Shown piece after piece: positions 1 through 8,690 of a stretch of DNA of 64,000 bases (the first letter of the stretch is position 1; every line of letters starts with the position of its first letter). The translations under genes and the position numbers were made by a program. The notes under the pieces are model-generated. The model had not been told where the DNA came from. It saw only the letters and a program-made list of their open reading frames with translations, and searched no databases. The DNA is from Bacillus sp. OV166 (GTDB lineage: Bacteria > Bacillota > Bacilli > Bacillales > Cytobacillaceae): positions 5,713,001-5,777,000 of the forward strand of contig NZ_FXWM01000001.1 in assembly GCF_900177675.1 (NCBI RefSeq), given 5' to 3'.

Positions 1-107
1 TCAATCCCTCGAAACTTTCGCCATAATCCGCGAATCAGGCCAGCTTTTTTTCTATCTTCTCTACTTTCGGGATCTTTATCTTTATTTTTTTTCCCCCAAA
101 TGGCCAC
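1..107 (-). CDS. 5' end of an unidentified gene (partial, runs off left edge)
   Basis: A minus-strand reading frame starts at a GTG (105-107) behind a purine-rich AAGGGTGAG site and stays open for 35 codons to the window edge. The visible N-terminus is hydrophilic and strongly basic (many Lys and Arg). That is not enough to name a family. The RBS-start pair and the open frame are the only support, so it could also be chance. Confidence 0.4.
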   Translation of the reverse strand, partial: MAIWGKKNKDKDPESREDRKKAGLIRGLWRKFRGI

Positions 108-646
108 TTAACTCACCCTTCCCATTTTGGATTCTTTCTCTATATATTTTCCATATTAACCGCTCTAAAGGTAGTATCTAACATTGTAAGAGTATATTCC
201 AATGTACAATTTGTGAATAATTATTCAATGAAATCAAGCGGTAAATTTATACCAATAACACCATTTGAACGTTGTTATCAAAGGGTTACATTAACACTAC
301 ATACGTATTGTTTAATCTGTACAACGATGTGTTTTTATGCAATTTTTATGTCGTTTATACAAAAATACTTAAGCATTTAAAGATAGCCTATCTGGTTGAA
401 ATGTATTCTCAACAGTTGCCATTAGTCTGTCATATTTGACGATAAATCGAACATAACAAAAGGCCAGCTTAGAAGTTTGACATTAGTTGATTAATTATAG
501 TAGATTGTACGAATCTTGCTTCCCTCTTACATTGTTGTCACTGTATTGAGGAAGTGGTAAGATTAAAAGGGAAATTATCGAATATTTTTGACTAGGATTT
601 TTTAAAAAAGAGTGTATTAGTCTCGATATAAAGGAGCGTTCATCAT
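108..646. other. AT-rich intergenic region upstream of secA
   Basis: This stretch of about 540 bases has no convincing gene on either strand. It is AT-rich. It must hold the secA promoter; the best candidate is the site at 477-506, and a second TTGACT occurs at 588-593 without a good -10 at the right distance. I see no hairpin resembling a riboswitch. Confidence 0.5.
477..506 (+). promoter_or_regulatory. Candidate sigma-A promoter for secA
   Basis: A perfect -35 TTGACA (477-482) is followed after 18 bases by TAGATT (501-506), a 4/6 match to the -10 consensus. It lies about 140 bases upstream of the secA start and would give a long leader. Confidence 0.4.
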
Positions 647-3160
647 ATGATGGGGATTTTAAATAAAGTATTTGATCTGAACAAGCGTGAGCTGAAGCGG
701 TTAGACAAGCTTGCAACGAAAATTGACGCATTGGCGACGGAAACAGAAAGACTGACAGATGACCAGCTGCGGGAAAAAACAGAGGAGTTCAAGGCCCGCT
801 ATCAAAACGGGGAAACACTCGATGATTTGCTCGTTGAAGCGTTTGCCGTTGTCCGTGAAGGCGCCCGCCGTGTACTTGGTTTATATCCGTATCATGTTCA
901 GTTAATGGGGGGTATTTCTCTCCACGAAGGGAACATTTCCGAGATGAAGACTGGTGAAGGTAAAACGTTAACCGCGACCATGCCCGTTTATTTGAATGCT
1001 CTTTCTGGTAAAGGTGTTCATGTGGTTACGGTCAATGAATACTTAGCAAGCCGTGACGCCGATGAAATGGGTGAATTGTATCAATTTTTAGGCTTAACGG
1101 TCGGCTTAAATTTAAATAGTATGGATAAGGATGAAAAACAGGCAGCCTATGCCGCGGATATTACATATGGAACAAATAATGAATTTGGTTTCGATTATTT
1201 GCGTGATAACATGGTCCTATATAAGGAACAAAAAGTACAACGCCCGCTTTTTTATGGAGTGATTGACGAAGTTGACTCGATCTTAATTGACGAAGCCCGT
1301 ACCCCATTAATTATTTCAGGTTCAGCTGCAAAGTCCGCTGTCCTTTATATTCAAGCCAATGCCTTTGTCCGTATGCTTAAAAGGGATACAGATTATACGT
1401 ATGATGAAAAGACAAAGGGCGTTATGCTGACGGAAGAAGGGATTAGCAAGGCCGAGAAAGCCTTTGGGATTGAAAACCTCTTTGACATGGCGCACGTTAC
1501 CTTAAACCATCATATTAACCAGGCTTTAAAAGCGAATGCCAGCATGCACCTTGATGTGGACTATGTCGTTCAAGATGGCGAAATTGTCATCGTTGACCAG
1601 TTCACCGGTCGATTGATGAAAGGCCGCCGTTATAGCGAAGGCTTACACCAGGCTATTGAGGCAAAAGAAGGTCTCGAAGTCCAAAACGAAAGCATGACGA
1701 TGGCAACGATTACGTTTCAAAACTACTTCCGGATGTATGAAAAATTGGCCGGTATGACAGGTACCGCGAAGACGGAAGAGGAAGAATTCCGTAACATTTA
1801 TAATATGAATGTTATCGTCATCCCTACTAACAGACCAATTGCCCGTGATGACAGACCTGATTTAATTTACTCTTCAATTGGTGGTAAATTTAGAGCAGTA
1901 GTAGAAGATATTGCTGAGCGCAATAAACAGGGTCAGCCTGTCCTCGTTGGTACAGTAGCTATCGAAACTTCTGAGCTTATTTCCGAGCTTTTATTGAAAA
2001 AGGGAATTCGCCACAATGTCTTGAACGCGAAAAACCATGAGCGTGAAGCTGAAATCATTGCTGAAGCAGGTCATCGAGGCGCAGTAACAATTGCGACCAA
2101 CATGGCCGGTCGTGGTACGGATATTAAGCTGGGCGAAGGGGTAATTGAGCTAGGCGGGCTTGCTGTCATTGGGACGGAACGTCATGAAAGCCGACGGATC
2201 GATAACCAGCTTCGCGGACGTTCTGGACGTCAAGGGGACCCTGGTATTACTCAGTTCTACTTATCGATGGAAGATGAACTGATGCGCCGTTTCGGTTCTG
2301 ATAATATGAAATCCATGATGGAACGCCTTGGCATGGATGATTCTCAGCCTATCCAAAGTAAAATGGTATCTAGAGCTGTGGAATCTGCGCAAAAACGCGT
2401 CGAGGGTAACAACTTTGATGCCCGTAAACAGCTCTTGCAATATGATGATGTTCTTCGCCAACAGCGTGAGATCATTTACACCCAGCGTGATGAAGTATTA
2501 GAATCTGAAAACCTTCGTGACATTGTTCAGAAGATGATTGTGAACTCCATTGAGCGGAATGTAGATGCCCATGCATCTCGTCATGAGGATGAAGAAGAAT
2601 GGAATCTTCAGGCCATTGTCGATTATGTAAATGCTACTCTACTACATGAAGGTGACATCGCGGCCGATGACCTTAAGGGGAAAGACCCAGAGGAAATCCG
2701 CGATACGATTTTTGCAAAAGTGAAGGAACGTTACGAGGAGAAAGAAGAACTTCTCTTCCCTGAACAAATGCGCGAATTCGAAAAGGTGGTTACGCTGCGT
2801 GCGGTTGACTCCAAGTGGATAGATCACATTGATGCGATGGACCAACTCCGTCAAGGAATCCATTTACGTGCATACGGACAAATCGATCCGCTTCGTGAAT
2901 ATCAGCATGAAGGCTTTGCAATGTTCGAGACGATGATCCATTCGATCGAAGACGAAGCAGCGATGTATATCATGAAAGCGGAGATCCGCAACAACCTTGA
3001 GCGCCAAGAAGTAGCAAAAGGCCAAGCGGTTCATCCAAAAGAAGACGGCGAACCGGTTAAGCAAAAGCCGAAAGTGAAGCAAATTGATGTGGGCCGTAAT
3101 GATCCATGTATTTGTGGAAGCGGCAAGAAATATAAGAACTGCTGCGGGGCAGGGAAATAA
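647..3160 (+). CDS. secA: SecA, preprotein translocase motor ATPase
   Basis: SecA is the cytoplasmic and membrane-peripheral ATPase that pushes unfolded secretory proteins through SecYEG. The 837-aa product has the full family length. It opens with the typical MxGILNK start, has Walker A KTGEGKT near residues 101-107, the DEVD Walker B motif, and ends with the zinc-binding SEC-C motif C-x-C-x8-CC. ATAAAGGAG gives a good RBS, and the first ATG of the ATGATG pair fits the family N-terminus. In B. subtilis hpf lies upstream and prfB downstream in the same direction; here secA instead faces hpf and prfB is not in the window, which implies a local rearrangement. Two terminators follow the gene. 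Confidence 0.98.
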   Translation: MMGILNKVFDLNKRELKRLDKLATKIDALATETERLTDDQLREKTEEFKARYQNGETLDDLLVEAFAVVREGARRVLGLYPYHVQLMGGISLHEGNISEMKTGEGKTLTATMPVYLNALSGKGVHVVTVNEYLASRDADEMGELYQFLGLTVGLNLNSMDKDEKQAAYAADITYGTNNEFGFDYLRDNMVLYKEQKVQRPLFYGVIDEVDSILIDEARTPLIISGSAAKSAVLYIQANAFVRMLKRDTDYTYDEKTKGVMLTEEGISKAEKAFGIENLFDMAHVTLNHHINQALKANASMHLDVDYVVQDGEIVIVDQFTGRLMKGRRYSEGLHQAIEAKEGLEVQNESMTMATITFQNYFRMYEKLAGMTGTAKTEEEEFRNIYNMNVIVIPTNRPIARDDRPDLIYSSIGGKFRAVVEDIAERNKQGQPVLVGTVAIETSELISELLLKKGIRHNVLNAKNHEREAEIIAEAGHRGAVTIATNMAGRGTDIKLGEGVIELGGLAVIGTERHESRRIDNQLRGRSGRQGDPGITQFYLSMEDELMRRFGSDNMKSMMERLGMDDSQPIQSKMVSRAVESAQKRVEGNNFDARKQLLQYDDVLRQQREIIYTQRDEVLESENLRDIVQKMIVNSIERNVDAHASRHEDEEEWNLQAIVDYVNATLLHEGDIAADDLKGKDPEEIRDTIFAKVKERYEEKEELLFPEQMREFEKVVTLRAVDSKWIDHIDAMDQLRQGIHLRAYGQIDPLREYQHEGFAMFETMIHSIEDEAAMYIMKAEIRNNLERQEVAKGQAVHPKEDGEPVKQKPKVKQIDVGRNDPCICGSGKKYKNCCGAGK

Positions 3161-3210
3161 CGTTAATTTGTAATAGCTTTGATGGCTCAAATTTCGAAGT
3201 TATAAATTAG

Positions 3211-3250
3211 TGAGGGCCAGCGATCGTAATCGCTGGCTCATTTTTGTTGT
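3211..3250 (+). terminator. First secA terminator
   Basis: A strong stem (CCAGCGAT/ATCGCTGG around the loop CGTA, extended by TGAG/CTCA with a small bulge) is followed by TTTTTGTTG-TTTT. It lies 50 bases after the secA stop. Confidence 0.85.
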
Positions 3251-3360
3251 TTTGGGGATGGATTATGTGGATATGTTGATAAGTGATGGGGATTTGTTGA
3301 TATCTTCTGAAAATTCGTAGAAATAATGCATAGTTTTGTAGATATGTGCCTGGTTTTTGT

Positions 3361-3388
3361 AGATATCCACAAGGGGATATCTTTTTTA
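3361..3388 (+). terminator. Second, downstream secA terminator
   Basis: AGATATCC and GGATATCT form an 8-bp stem around ACAAGG, followed by a run of T. It would back up the first secA terminator. Confidence 0.6.
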
Positions 3389-3428
3389 TATGTTTATATA
3401 GAGAAGGTAGCTTGATTTTGTGTGATTT

Positions 3429-3640
3429 CTCTTCTATGTGACCTATTTATCTATTCTTTACTCTTTTCAGGAACGTAGACCCTCTCTACGTTACCCGTTT
3501 CTCTGTTCTTTACTCTTTTCGGGAACGTAGACACCTTCTACGTGACCCAATCCTCTGTTCTTTACTCTTTTCGGGAACGTAGACACCTTTTACGTGACCC
3601 AATCCTCTGTTCCTTACTCTTTTCGGGAACGTAGTCCCTA
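3429..3640. repeat. 52-bp tandem repeat array with a hairpin in each unit
   Basis: The core TACTCTTTTC recurs at 3459, 3511, 3563 and 3615, an exact 52-bp period, with partial units at both ends. Full units carry GGGAACGTAGA followed by TCTACGTGACCC, so each can form an ACGTAGA/TCTACGT hairpin with a 5-base loop. The array lies in the gap between the convergent secA and hpf genes. Units differ by a few substitutions, so the array is not brand new. No function is known to me. Confidence 0.85.
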
Positions 3641-3647
3641 TCCGAGC

Positions 3648-3681
3648 TCAAAAAAACGCTGCCCCGTTAAGGAGCAGCGTT
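3648..3681 (-). terminator. hpf terminator
   Basis: AACGCTGC/GCAGCGTT form a perfect 8-bp stem; on the minus strand it is followed by six T. It lies just after the hpf stop. Confidence 0.85.
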
Positions 3682-3699
3682 CGCTTTTCACTTATTTAC

Positions 3700-4248
3700 T
3701 TATTGTGCTTCGATTAAACCGTAGCGGCCGTCTCTTCGCTTATAAACAACATTGGTACGATGTGTGTCTGCATTTGTGAATACATAGAAGCTATGACCTA
3801 GCATGTTCATTTGCAGGATGGCTTCTTCACTGTCCATTGGTTTTAGGTCGAAGCGTTTTGTACGAACTAGTTCTAATTCGTCTTCGTCTAATTCATGAAC
3901 TTCTGTGTTTTCAGTAGTTGCAAATGTAACAGGAAAGTCGCCTTTTTCACGGAATTTACGGTTAACCTTTGTTTTGTGTTTACGAATTTGGCGCTCTAAT
4001 TTGTCAGTAATCAAGTCAATCCCAGCATACATGTCAACATTTGTTTCTTCAGCACGAAGGACTAGTTGCGGTAGTGGGATGGTCACCTCTACTTTAGAAG
4101 TTTTATCTTGATTGAATCTTAGATTCACATTTACCTTTGCATCAGGTGCTTCAGTAAAATAGCGTTCCAATTTAGCGATTTTCTTTTCAACATACTCTCT
4201 AATTGCTGGAGTTACCTCAATGTTTTCACCACGAACGTTATATTTCAT
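3700..4248 (-). CDS. hpf: Long-form ribosome hibernation promoting factor (HPF/YvyD)
   Basis: HPF binds the 30S decoding site and dimerises 70S ribosomes into inactive 100S particles when growth stops. The 182-aa product has the two-domain long form: an N-terminal S30AE domain (about 1-100, beta-alpha-beta fold with basic helices) and, after an acidic linker, the C-terminal dimerisation domain that includes the MDSEEAILQMNMLGH segment and ends with the RRDGRYGLI stretch. AAGGAGG precedes the ATG. It is convergent with secA. In B. subtilis this gene is under sigma-B and sigma-H control. Confidence 0.97.
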   Translation of the reverse strand: MKYNVRGENIEVTPAIREYVEKKIAKLERYFTEAPDAKVNVNLRFNQDKTSKVEVTIPLPQLVLRAEETNVDMYAGIDLITDKLERQIRKHKTKVNRKFREKGDFPVTFATTENTEVHELDEDELELVRTKRFDLKPMDSEEAILQMNMLGHSFYVFTNADTHRTNVVYKRRDGRYGLIEAQ

Positions 4249-4294
4249 TTGTGGATTCCTCCTTTAGTTAAGGCTATGTAATAACATTTCTATT

Positions 4295-4320
4295 TTACCC
4301 TATGATTATCCTGCTAAATC
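4295..4320 (-). promoter_or_regulatory. Possible sigma-B-like promoter of hpf
   Basis: On the minus strand GATTTA is followed after 14 bases by GGGTAA, resembling the sigma-B pattern GTTTAA-N13/14-GGGTAT, 47-72 bases upstream of the hpf start. The match is partial; the known sigma-B control of hpf in B. subtilis is the main reason to list it. Confidence 0.3.
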
Positions 4321-4522
4321 AGAACAAAAATTTTGTCGATTTATTGACAAAATCAAAGGGAATTTAGTGACAATGTTTTGTACGCCTTTGACACAGATAG
4401 GTAATATTTACTAAAATGAATGTTTGTTCAAATTTATTGTAATCTTTAGTGGGACAACTTTCCAGCGAATTGCTCAAAGAATAGGTTAAATGGATGTTTT
4501 AGCGAAATGGAGTATTTCGAGA

Positions 4523-5005
4523 ATGGAGCAAGAGGATAGAAAATTACTGGCCTGGCATGAGACGTTGGAATTGCACGAAATGGTTGCTTTTCAATCCGTG
4601 GGGCAAATGAAACTGAAAATGTCGATGAAGAAAATAACTGACACTGAGTTAAAGGAACTTTATAAAAAGTGTATTCATGATCTTGAAGGGAACCTGAGAG
4701 CTTTACTTAAGTTTTATCCATCTGCTGCGGGCCATCAAGCGAGGGATGAGGAAGATGTGCGAGAGGATGCAGGATTTTTTGCCGGTGATATTCTGGGCCT
4801 TTCAAAAGCTTTGGTGAGGAATCTTTCCGTGGCGATTACGGAAACGGCGACACCTGCTTTACGAAAGACATTTACAGATCAGCTGCTCGTTGCTATTCAC
4901 GGCCATGAGCATATTTTTAAATATATGCACAAGCATGGCTACCATCCTGCTTATGATTTGGGTCTGTTGCTTGGTCATGACATTGAAAATGCACAAAAGG
5001 CGTAA
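4523..5005 (+). CDS. CotF-family spore coat protein
   Basis: The 160-aa product matches the CotF family: an N-terminal LAWHETLELHE motif, then a helical bundle ending in TETATPALR, an IHGHEHIFKYMHKHGYHPAYD segment and a GHDIENA tail. Family members are deposited on the inner coat of spores or are forespore proteins. An upstream in-frame ATG at 4490 has no RBS; the ATG at 4523 has GGAG ten bases before it and gives the usual family N-terminus. The gene stands alone between hpf and comFC on the opposite strand, where B. subtilis carries flagellar genes. It supports an endospore-forming host. Confidence 0.8.
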   Translation: MEQEDRKLLAWHETLELHEMVAFQSVGQMKLKMSMKKITDTELKELYKKCIHDLEGNLRALLKFYPSAAGHQARDEEDVREDAGFFAGDILGLSKALVRNLSVAITETATPALRKTFTDQLLVAIHGHEHIFKYMHKHGYHPAYDLGLLLGHDIENAQKA

Positions 5006-5108
5006 AAGATGGGGTTTTAATGTTTTAGGGGCGGGCGGGTCCCTTGACTGGGGTCCCCGCCTTAACTCCATGCCTGGTAGCGCACCGATTGGGAGAAGCG
5101 CATGTAAG

Positions 5109-5825
5109 CTAACGAGCAAGTGTCAGCGATTGAATGCTCGTAGCACCGGCTATTTTTAAAAGTTTTGCTGCATGCCGTAGTGTTGAGCCAGTTGTATAGA
5201 TATCATCAATCAGGATGACCTTTTTTCCTGCAAAGTCAACATTAGGGTTGACCTGAAAGACTTGTGAGAGATGAATCCGCTCGGACCTAGATTTTTTGGA
5301 TTGCTTTTCTGAATGGATTCGGCTGAGCACATTTTCGGGGTGATAGCCTGCTTCTGCTAGGATGGCGGCTGCCTGGTTAAACCCCCGCTCATATAGCCGC
5401 TCTTCACTTAAGGGAATAGGTATAAATAGGTCGGGAGCGATCTCGGTCAACTTCTGCCTGAGCAATTCCGAAAAGATTCTCGCCAGTACATAATCACCGC
5501 GAAATTTAAACTTTGCGATCACTTCTTTTAAAAAATCATTGTAGAGGAACAGGGAATGGTTTTTCTCAAGGTATCCCTGCCATTCGGGATCTTCCTCCCA
5601 TCGGAAACAATCATGGCACAAATCACCTCTACGAAATTTCATCTCTATGTTGCCAAATGGCCTGCTGCAGATTCGGCATTGCTCGCCTTCAATTTTTTCT
5701 AACTTCCCTTCACAGACTGGGCAAATAAGCTGTTCTTTATCAACTGAGAAAATGGCTCTCCAGCCGATGCTTGGCAGGATTACTTCGTGGCAGTTTAAAC
5801 AATGGTTTTGGAGGAATATATTCAT
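5109..5825 (-). CDS. comFC: ComFC, competence phosphoribosyltransferase-like protein
   Basis: ComFC is needed for transformation and works with the helicase ComFA during single-stranded DNA uptake. The 238-aa product has an N-terminal zinc-finger region with CPVC and CRIC pairs and CHDC, then a phosphoribosyltransferase fold with the PRPP motif VILIDDIYTTGST at about 203-215. A GAGGAG site precedes the ATG. It starts 20 bases after comFA, so the two are one operon. comFB, which lies between them in B. subtilis, is missing. Confidence 0.93.
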   Translation of the reverse strand: MNIFLQNHCLNCHEVILPSIGWRAIFSVDKEQLICPVCEGKLEKIEGEQCRICSRPFGNIEMKFRRGDLCHDCFRWEEDPEWQGYLEKNHSLFLYNDFLKEVIAKFKFRGDYVLARIFSELLRQKLTEIAPDLFIPIPLSEERLYERGFNQAAAILAEAGYHPENVLSRIHSEKQSKKSRSERIHLSQVFQVNPNVDFAGKKVILIDDIYTTGSTLRHAAKLLKIAGATSIQSLTLAR

Positions 5826-5845
5826 TTTTATAGCTCCTCTCTATA

Positions 5846-7333
5846 TTAAATATCGAGCAAGCCCCTTTTAAAACCTTCCCGGTTCATCGAGACGATCTGC
5901 TTTCTTGCCTTTAACATCTCTTCCGTTTTTCCATAATGAAAATAGGTCACCACCCCATCAGGATGATCCTTACTCCTCCCCGCTCTTCCAGCAATTTGGA
6001 CGAGGGCACTTTCTGAAAAAATAGTGTCTTCGGCCCCAACTACGGCTACATCAATGTTGGGAAAAGTTACTCCTCGCTCAAGAATAGTTGTCGTTAACAG
6101 CAAAGTAATTCCTTTGGATCGCATTTTTTGCACTTTTTCTTTACGATCAGGGTCTTCTGCATGGACAGCTTCTATAGTTGAATCAAATTGGCGCAGGATG
6201 GGGAGGGCTTTTTCCATCAAAGGGATATGCGGAAAGAAGACTAAGGCTTGTTTATTTGCTTGAATCCGGGTCGAAATCCAGCGGAGGACATTCGGTGGCA
6301 ATTTATTTTTCTGCAACTGCTTTTGCCAATTGCCACACCATACAAAGTCGGGGACCGGGAGCGGATGGTGATGGAAACGAGCGGGGATGGTAGTATAGGC
6401 TCGATTTCCTGTGCGGCATTCCCTTTGCCATTTTGCATTGGGCGTGGCTGTCAGGTAAATCATGGCCGATGACCGATTTCGCGCCTGGATGGCGGCGTGC
6501 TGGAGGGATTCCTCTACAGTATAGGGAAAGGCATCGACTTCGTCTAAAATGATCGCATCAAAGGCATGGTAGAAGCGGAGCAGCTGGTGGGTGGTCGCAA
6601 TCGTAAGCGGAGCATAGAGATGACGGTCCTCGCTTCCGCCGTAAAGAGAAGCAACTTTTATTTCCGGGAAGGCGGCTTTTAGTCTAGGAGTGAGCTCTAA
6701 GACGACATCCGTTCGCGGTGTGGCAATGCAGATTCTTTTTTTAGCAGCAAGTGCGGCTTCAATTCCAGCGAATAGGACCTCAGTTTTCCCTGCCCCGCAA
6801 ACGGCCCAAACTAAATGCTCCTGATTTTGTTGAATCGCCACAATTACATGCTCTGATGCTTCTTGCTGTCCTTGTGAGAGTGTCCCTTGCCAATGTTTAA
6901 TTTTTGCAGGGAGATGGGTGTCAGGCACCGGGCCATTCCAGCCAATGAGCGGCGTGCATTCGCTAATTCTTCCCATCATGATGCAATGGCGGCAATAGAG
7001 ACAGGTTTCGCCACATCGTGAGCATGGGTAAGATGCAAAATGCTGTGGGTCCTTATTTCCGCACCGGGAGCATATGGGCTTTTTTCCGTTGTACTCGATT
7101 CCTTTACGGTAGGTGACATAGCCATTTTCGTAATGTGCTTGCACTTCTTCGAAAGGAATTGGGAAATCTTCTAGGAGGTGTTGTTTGCCTATGAGAAGCT
7201 GCTGAAGATCAGGATTGTATTGGAAGTTTGGATTTAGCTGCGGCTGCGGGATGATGGCGATGTGTGTGATTGGGAGTGAGTCTACGGCTGTGTTGCTTGG
7301 AATTAAGACGTTGTTTTTTATGACAAAACGCAT
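5846..7333 (-). CDS. comFA: ComFA, ATP-dependent helicase of DNA uptake
   Basis: ComFA is a membrane-associated DEAD-box-type translocase thought to drive transforming DNA through the ComEC channel. The 495-aa product has a four-cysteine-type zinc region (Cys 88, 91, 104, 107 with more at 111, 114, 117), Walker A CGAGKT at 179-184, DEVD at 264-267, TATP at 295-298 and a helicase C domain with the QIAGRAGR motif VI. A GAGGAGGTG site fixes the start. A copy of the 13-base motif GGTGTCAGGCACC is embedded in the coding sequence at 6917. I could not find a convincing ComK box upstream. Confidence 0.96.
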   Translation of the reverse strand: MRFVIKNNVLIPSNTAVDSLPITHIAIIPQPQLNPNFQYNPDLQQLLIGKQHLLEDFPIPFEEVQAHYENGYVTYRKGIEYNGKKPICSRCGNKDPQHFASYPCSRCGETCLYCRHCIMMGRISECTPLIGWNGPVPDTHLPAKIKHWQGTLSQGQQEASEHVIVAIQQNQEHLVWAVCGAGKTEVLFAGIEAALAAKKRICIATPRTDVVLELTPRLKAAFPEIKVASLYGGSEDRHLYAPLTIATTHQLLRFYHAFDAIILDEVDAFPYTVEESLQHAAIQARNRSSAMIYLTATPNAKWQRECRTGNRAYTTIPARFHHHPLPVPDFVWCGNWQKQLQKNKLPPNVLRWISTRIQANKQALVFFPHIPLMEKALPILRQFDSTIEAVHAEDPDRKEKVQKMRSKGITLLLTTTILERGVTFPNIDVAVVGAEDTIFSESALVQIAGRAGRSKDHPDGVVTYFHYGKTEEMLKARKQIVSMNREGFKRGLLDI

Positions 7334-7657
7334 GGGAACACCTCCTCTGGATTCAGATAATAGAGACGATCTTTTGTTTTACCTGTTGTTTGCAGGATTA
7401 ATCTATGCACAGCTTTTTGAGTGGTATCACGGGTTGGGAGATGTAGAAAGTTTCTCAATTCTAGATTGGTCACCCCTTTTTCTTTTTTAAAAAATTTCTG
7501 CTAAAAAGAAGATATTCCTGCTTATTTGTCGAAGATTCTTATATTTTTTGTGGATATGTGACGGTCTGGTGTCTTTATATAGTTGCTAGGGGATTCACAA
7601 CCTTTTCCACCGATTCCCCTGATGATTCCGCCAAACCCCTAATTTCCCACCAACCCC
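7334..7657. other. Intergenic region between comFA and degV
   Basis: About 320 bases with no supportable gene. It should hold the comFA promoter. An open plus-strand frame begins at the comFA start but has no RBS. I see no AAAA-N5-TTTT pair spaced like a ComK box. Confidence 0.4.
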
Positions 7658-7659
7658 TT

Positions 7660-7697
7660 AAAATTAAAAACCATTCCGGCCGAAAGGACGGAATGGT
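7660..7697 (-). terminator. degV terminator
   Basis: CCATTCCG/CGGAATGG stem with a 10-base loop, followed on the minus strand by TTTTTAATTTT. Confidence 0.85.
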
Positions 7698-7704
7698 AAC
7701 TCGC

Positions 7705-8553
7705 TTACTTTTCTAATTTTTTCATCCAGCCTAGGCCCATGGATCCTTCGCCGAGGTGGGTACCGATCACTGCACCGAAGTAGCCTATCGAGAATTCAAC
7801 GTTTGGATACCTGGCAGCCAGTTCATCGCGCCACTCCTTGGCGTCTTCTTCGCGATTGGCATGAATAATGACGGCTTGATATTCGCTGCCACCTGACACA
7901 TCCTCACTTAGCAAATCGACCATTCGATTCATTGCTTTTTTCCGGGTGCGGATCTTTTCAAACGGAACAATCACCTTGTTGTCAAAATGAAGCAGTGGTT
8001 TGACCTGGAGGAGGCTCCCGATAAAGGCCTGTGCACTTGAAAGGCGGCCGCCTCGCTGTAGGTGCTGTAAATCGTCTACCATGAAATAGGCACGAGCCGT
8101 TTTTTTCAATTCTTCTAAGCGGTCCATAATGGAAGCAGCGTCCTCGCCTCGGGATGCCAGCTTTGCTGCCTCGATCGCGTAAAAGCCTTGAACCATGCAG
8201 CTGATTTCTGAATCAAATGGGTAAACGGCAAAGCCTTCGACCATGGTACTCGCAGCGTTAGCCCCTTGGAAAGTGCCGCTGATCCCACTTGATAGGTGAA
8301 CACAGATGACGGCATCATAATCCTTTGAAAGGTTTTCAAATAGCTCGACAAATTGGCCAATTGGCGGCTGAGAGGTAGTCTGCAGCGCTTTTGTCTTCAT
8401 TTCATCGTAAAACTGACTCCAAGATATATCAATTTCTTCCTGGTAAACCTCGTTACCGAAGATGACATGTAACGGGATCATATGTATATTCCATTTATCT
8501 CGTACATCCTTTGGGATATACGCAGTACTATCCGTGACAACGGCTGTCTTCAT
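7705..8553 (-). CDS. DegV family fatty-acid-binding protein
   Basis: DegV/FakB-type proteins bind a fatty acid and present it to the kinase FakA for phosphorylation and use in phospholipid synthesis. The 282-aa product has the family length, the N-terminal VVTDSTA motif, the central SSGISGT lipid-carboxylate motif and the RGGRLS segment. A GGATGG site precedes the ATG. It has its own terminator and lies between comFA and degU, as yviA does in B. subtilis. Which fatty acid it binds cannot be read from the sequence. Confidence 0.93.
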   Translation of the reverse strand: MKTAVVTDSTAYIPKDVRDKWNIHMIPLHVIFGNEVYQEEIDISWSQFYDEMKTKALQTTSQPPIGQFVELFENLSKDYDAVICVHLSSGISGTFQGANAASTMVEGFAVYPFDSEISCMVQGFYAIEAAKLASRGEDAASIMDRLEELKKTARAYFMVDDLQHLQRGGRLSSAQAFIGSLLQVKPLLHFDNKVIVPFEKIRTRKKAMNRMVDLLSEDVSGGSEYQAVIIHANREEDAKEWRDELAARYPNVEFSIGYFGAVIGTHLGEGSMGLGWMKKLEK

Positions 8554-8639
8554 AAAAAAATACCATCCTTATCTATATAACCACTATATTGATTTTACTA
8601 TTTTATATGAAATAGAGCTAAATTGCATTACATCGCAAA

Positions 8640-8672
8640 AAACAAAAAGAGCATACCGTGAAGTATGCCCTT
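8640..8672 (-). terminator. degSU terminator
   Basis: GCATAC/GTATGC stem with flanking A-rich/T-rich arms; on the minus strand it is followed by TTTTTGTTTTTTG. It lies about 20 bases beyond the degU stop. Confidence 0.75.
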
Positions 8673-8690
8673 TACTATTCTATTAAAATC

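Noticed and set aside
2864..3190. 108-aa minus-strand frame over the secA 3' end
   Set aside because: Antisense shadow of a highly conserved gene.
3429..3640. Possible CRISPR array
   Set aside because: Units are contiguous with no unique spacers between conserved repeats, there are only about four, and no cas genes are present.
5020..5075. Terminator after the CotF-like gene
   Set aside because: GC-rich inverted halves are imperfect, with a long loop and no T run.
7332..7490. Plus-strand frame starting at the comFA start codon
   Set aside because: No RBS; it begins inside the comFA coding and RBS region of the other strand and matches no family.
7470..7515. ComK box upstream of comFA
   Set aside because: A/T runs exist, but no two AAAA-N5-TTTT boxes at an accepted spacing.
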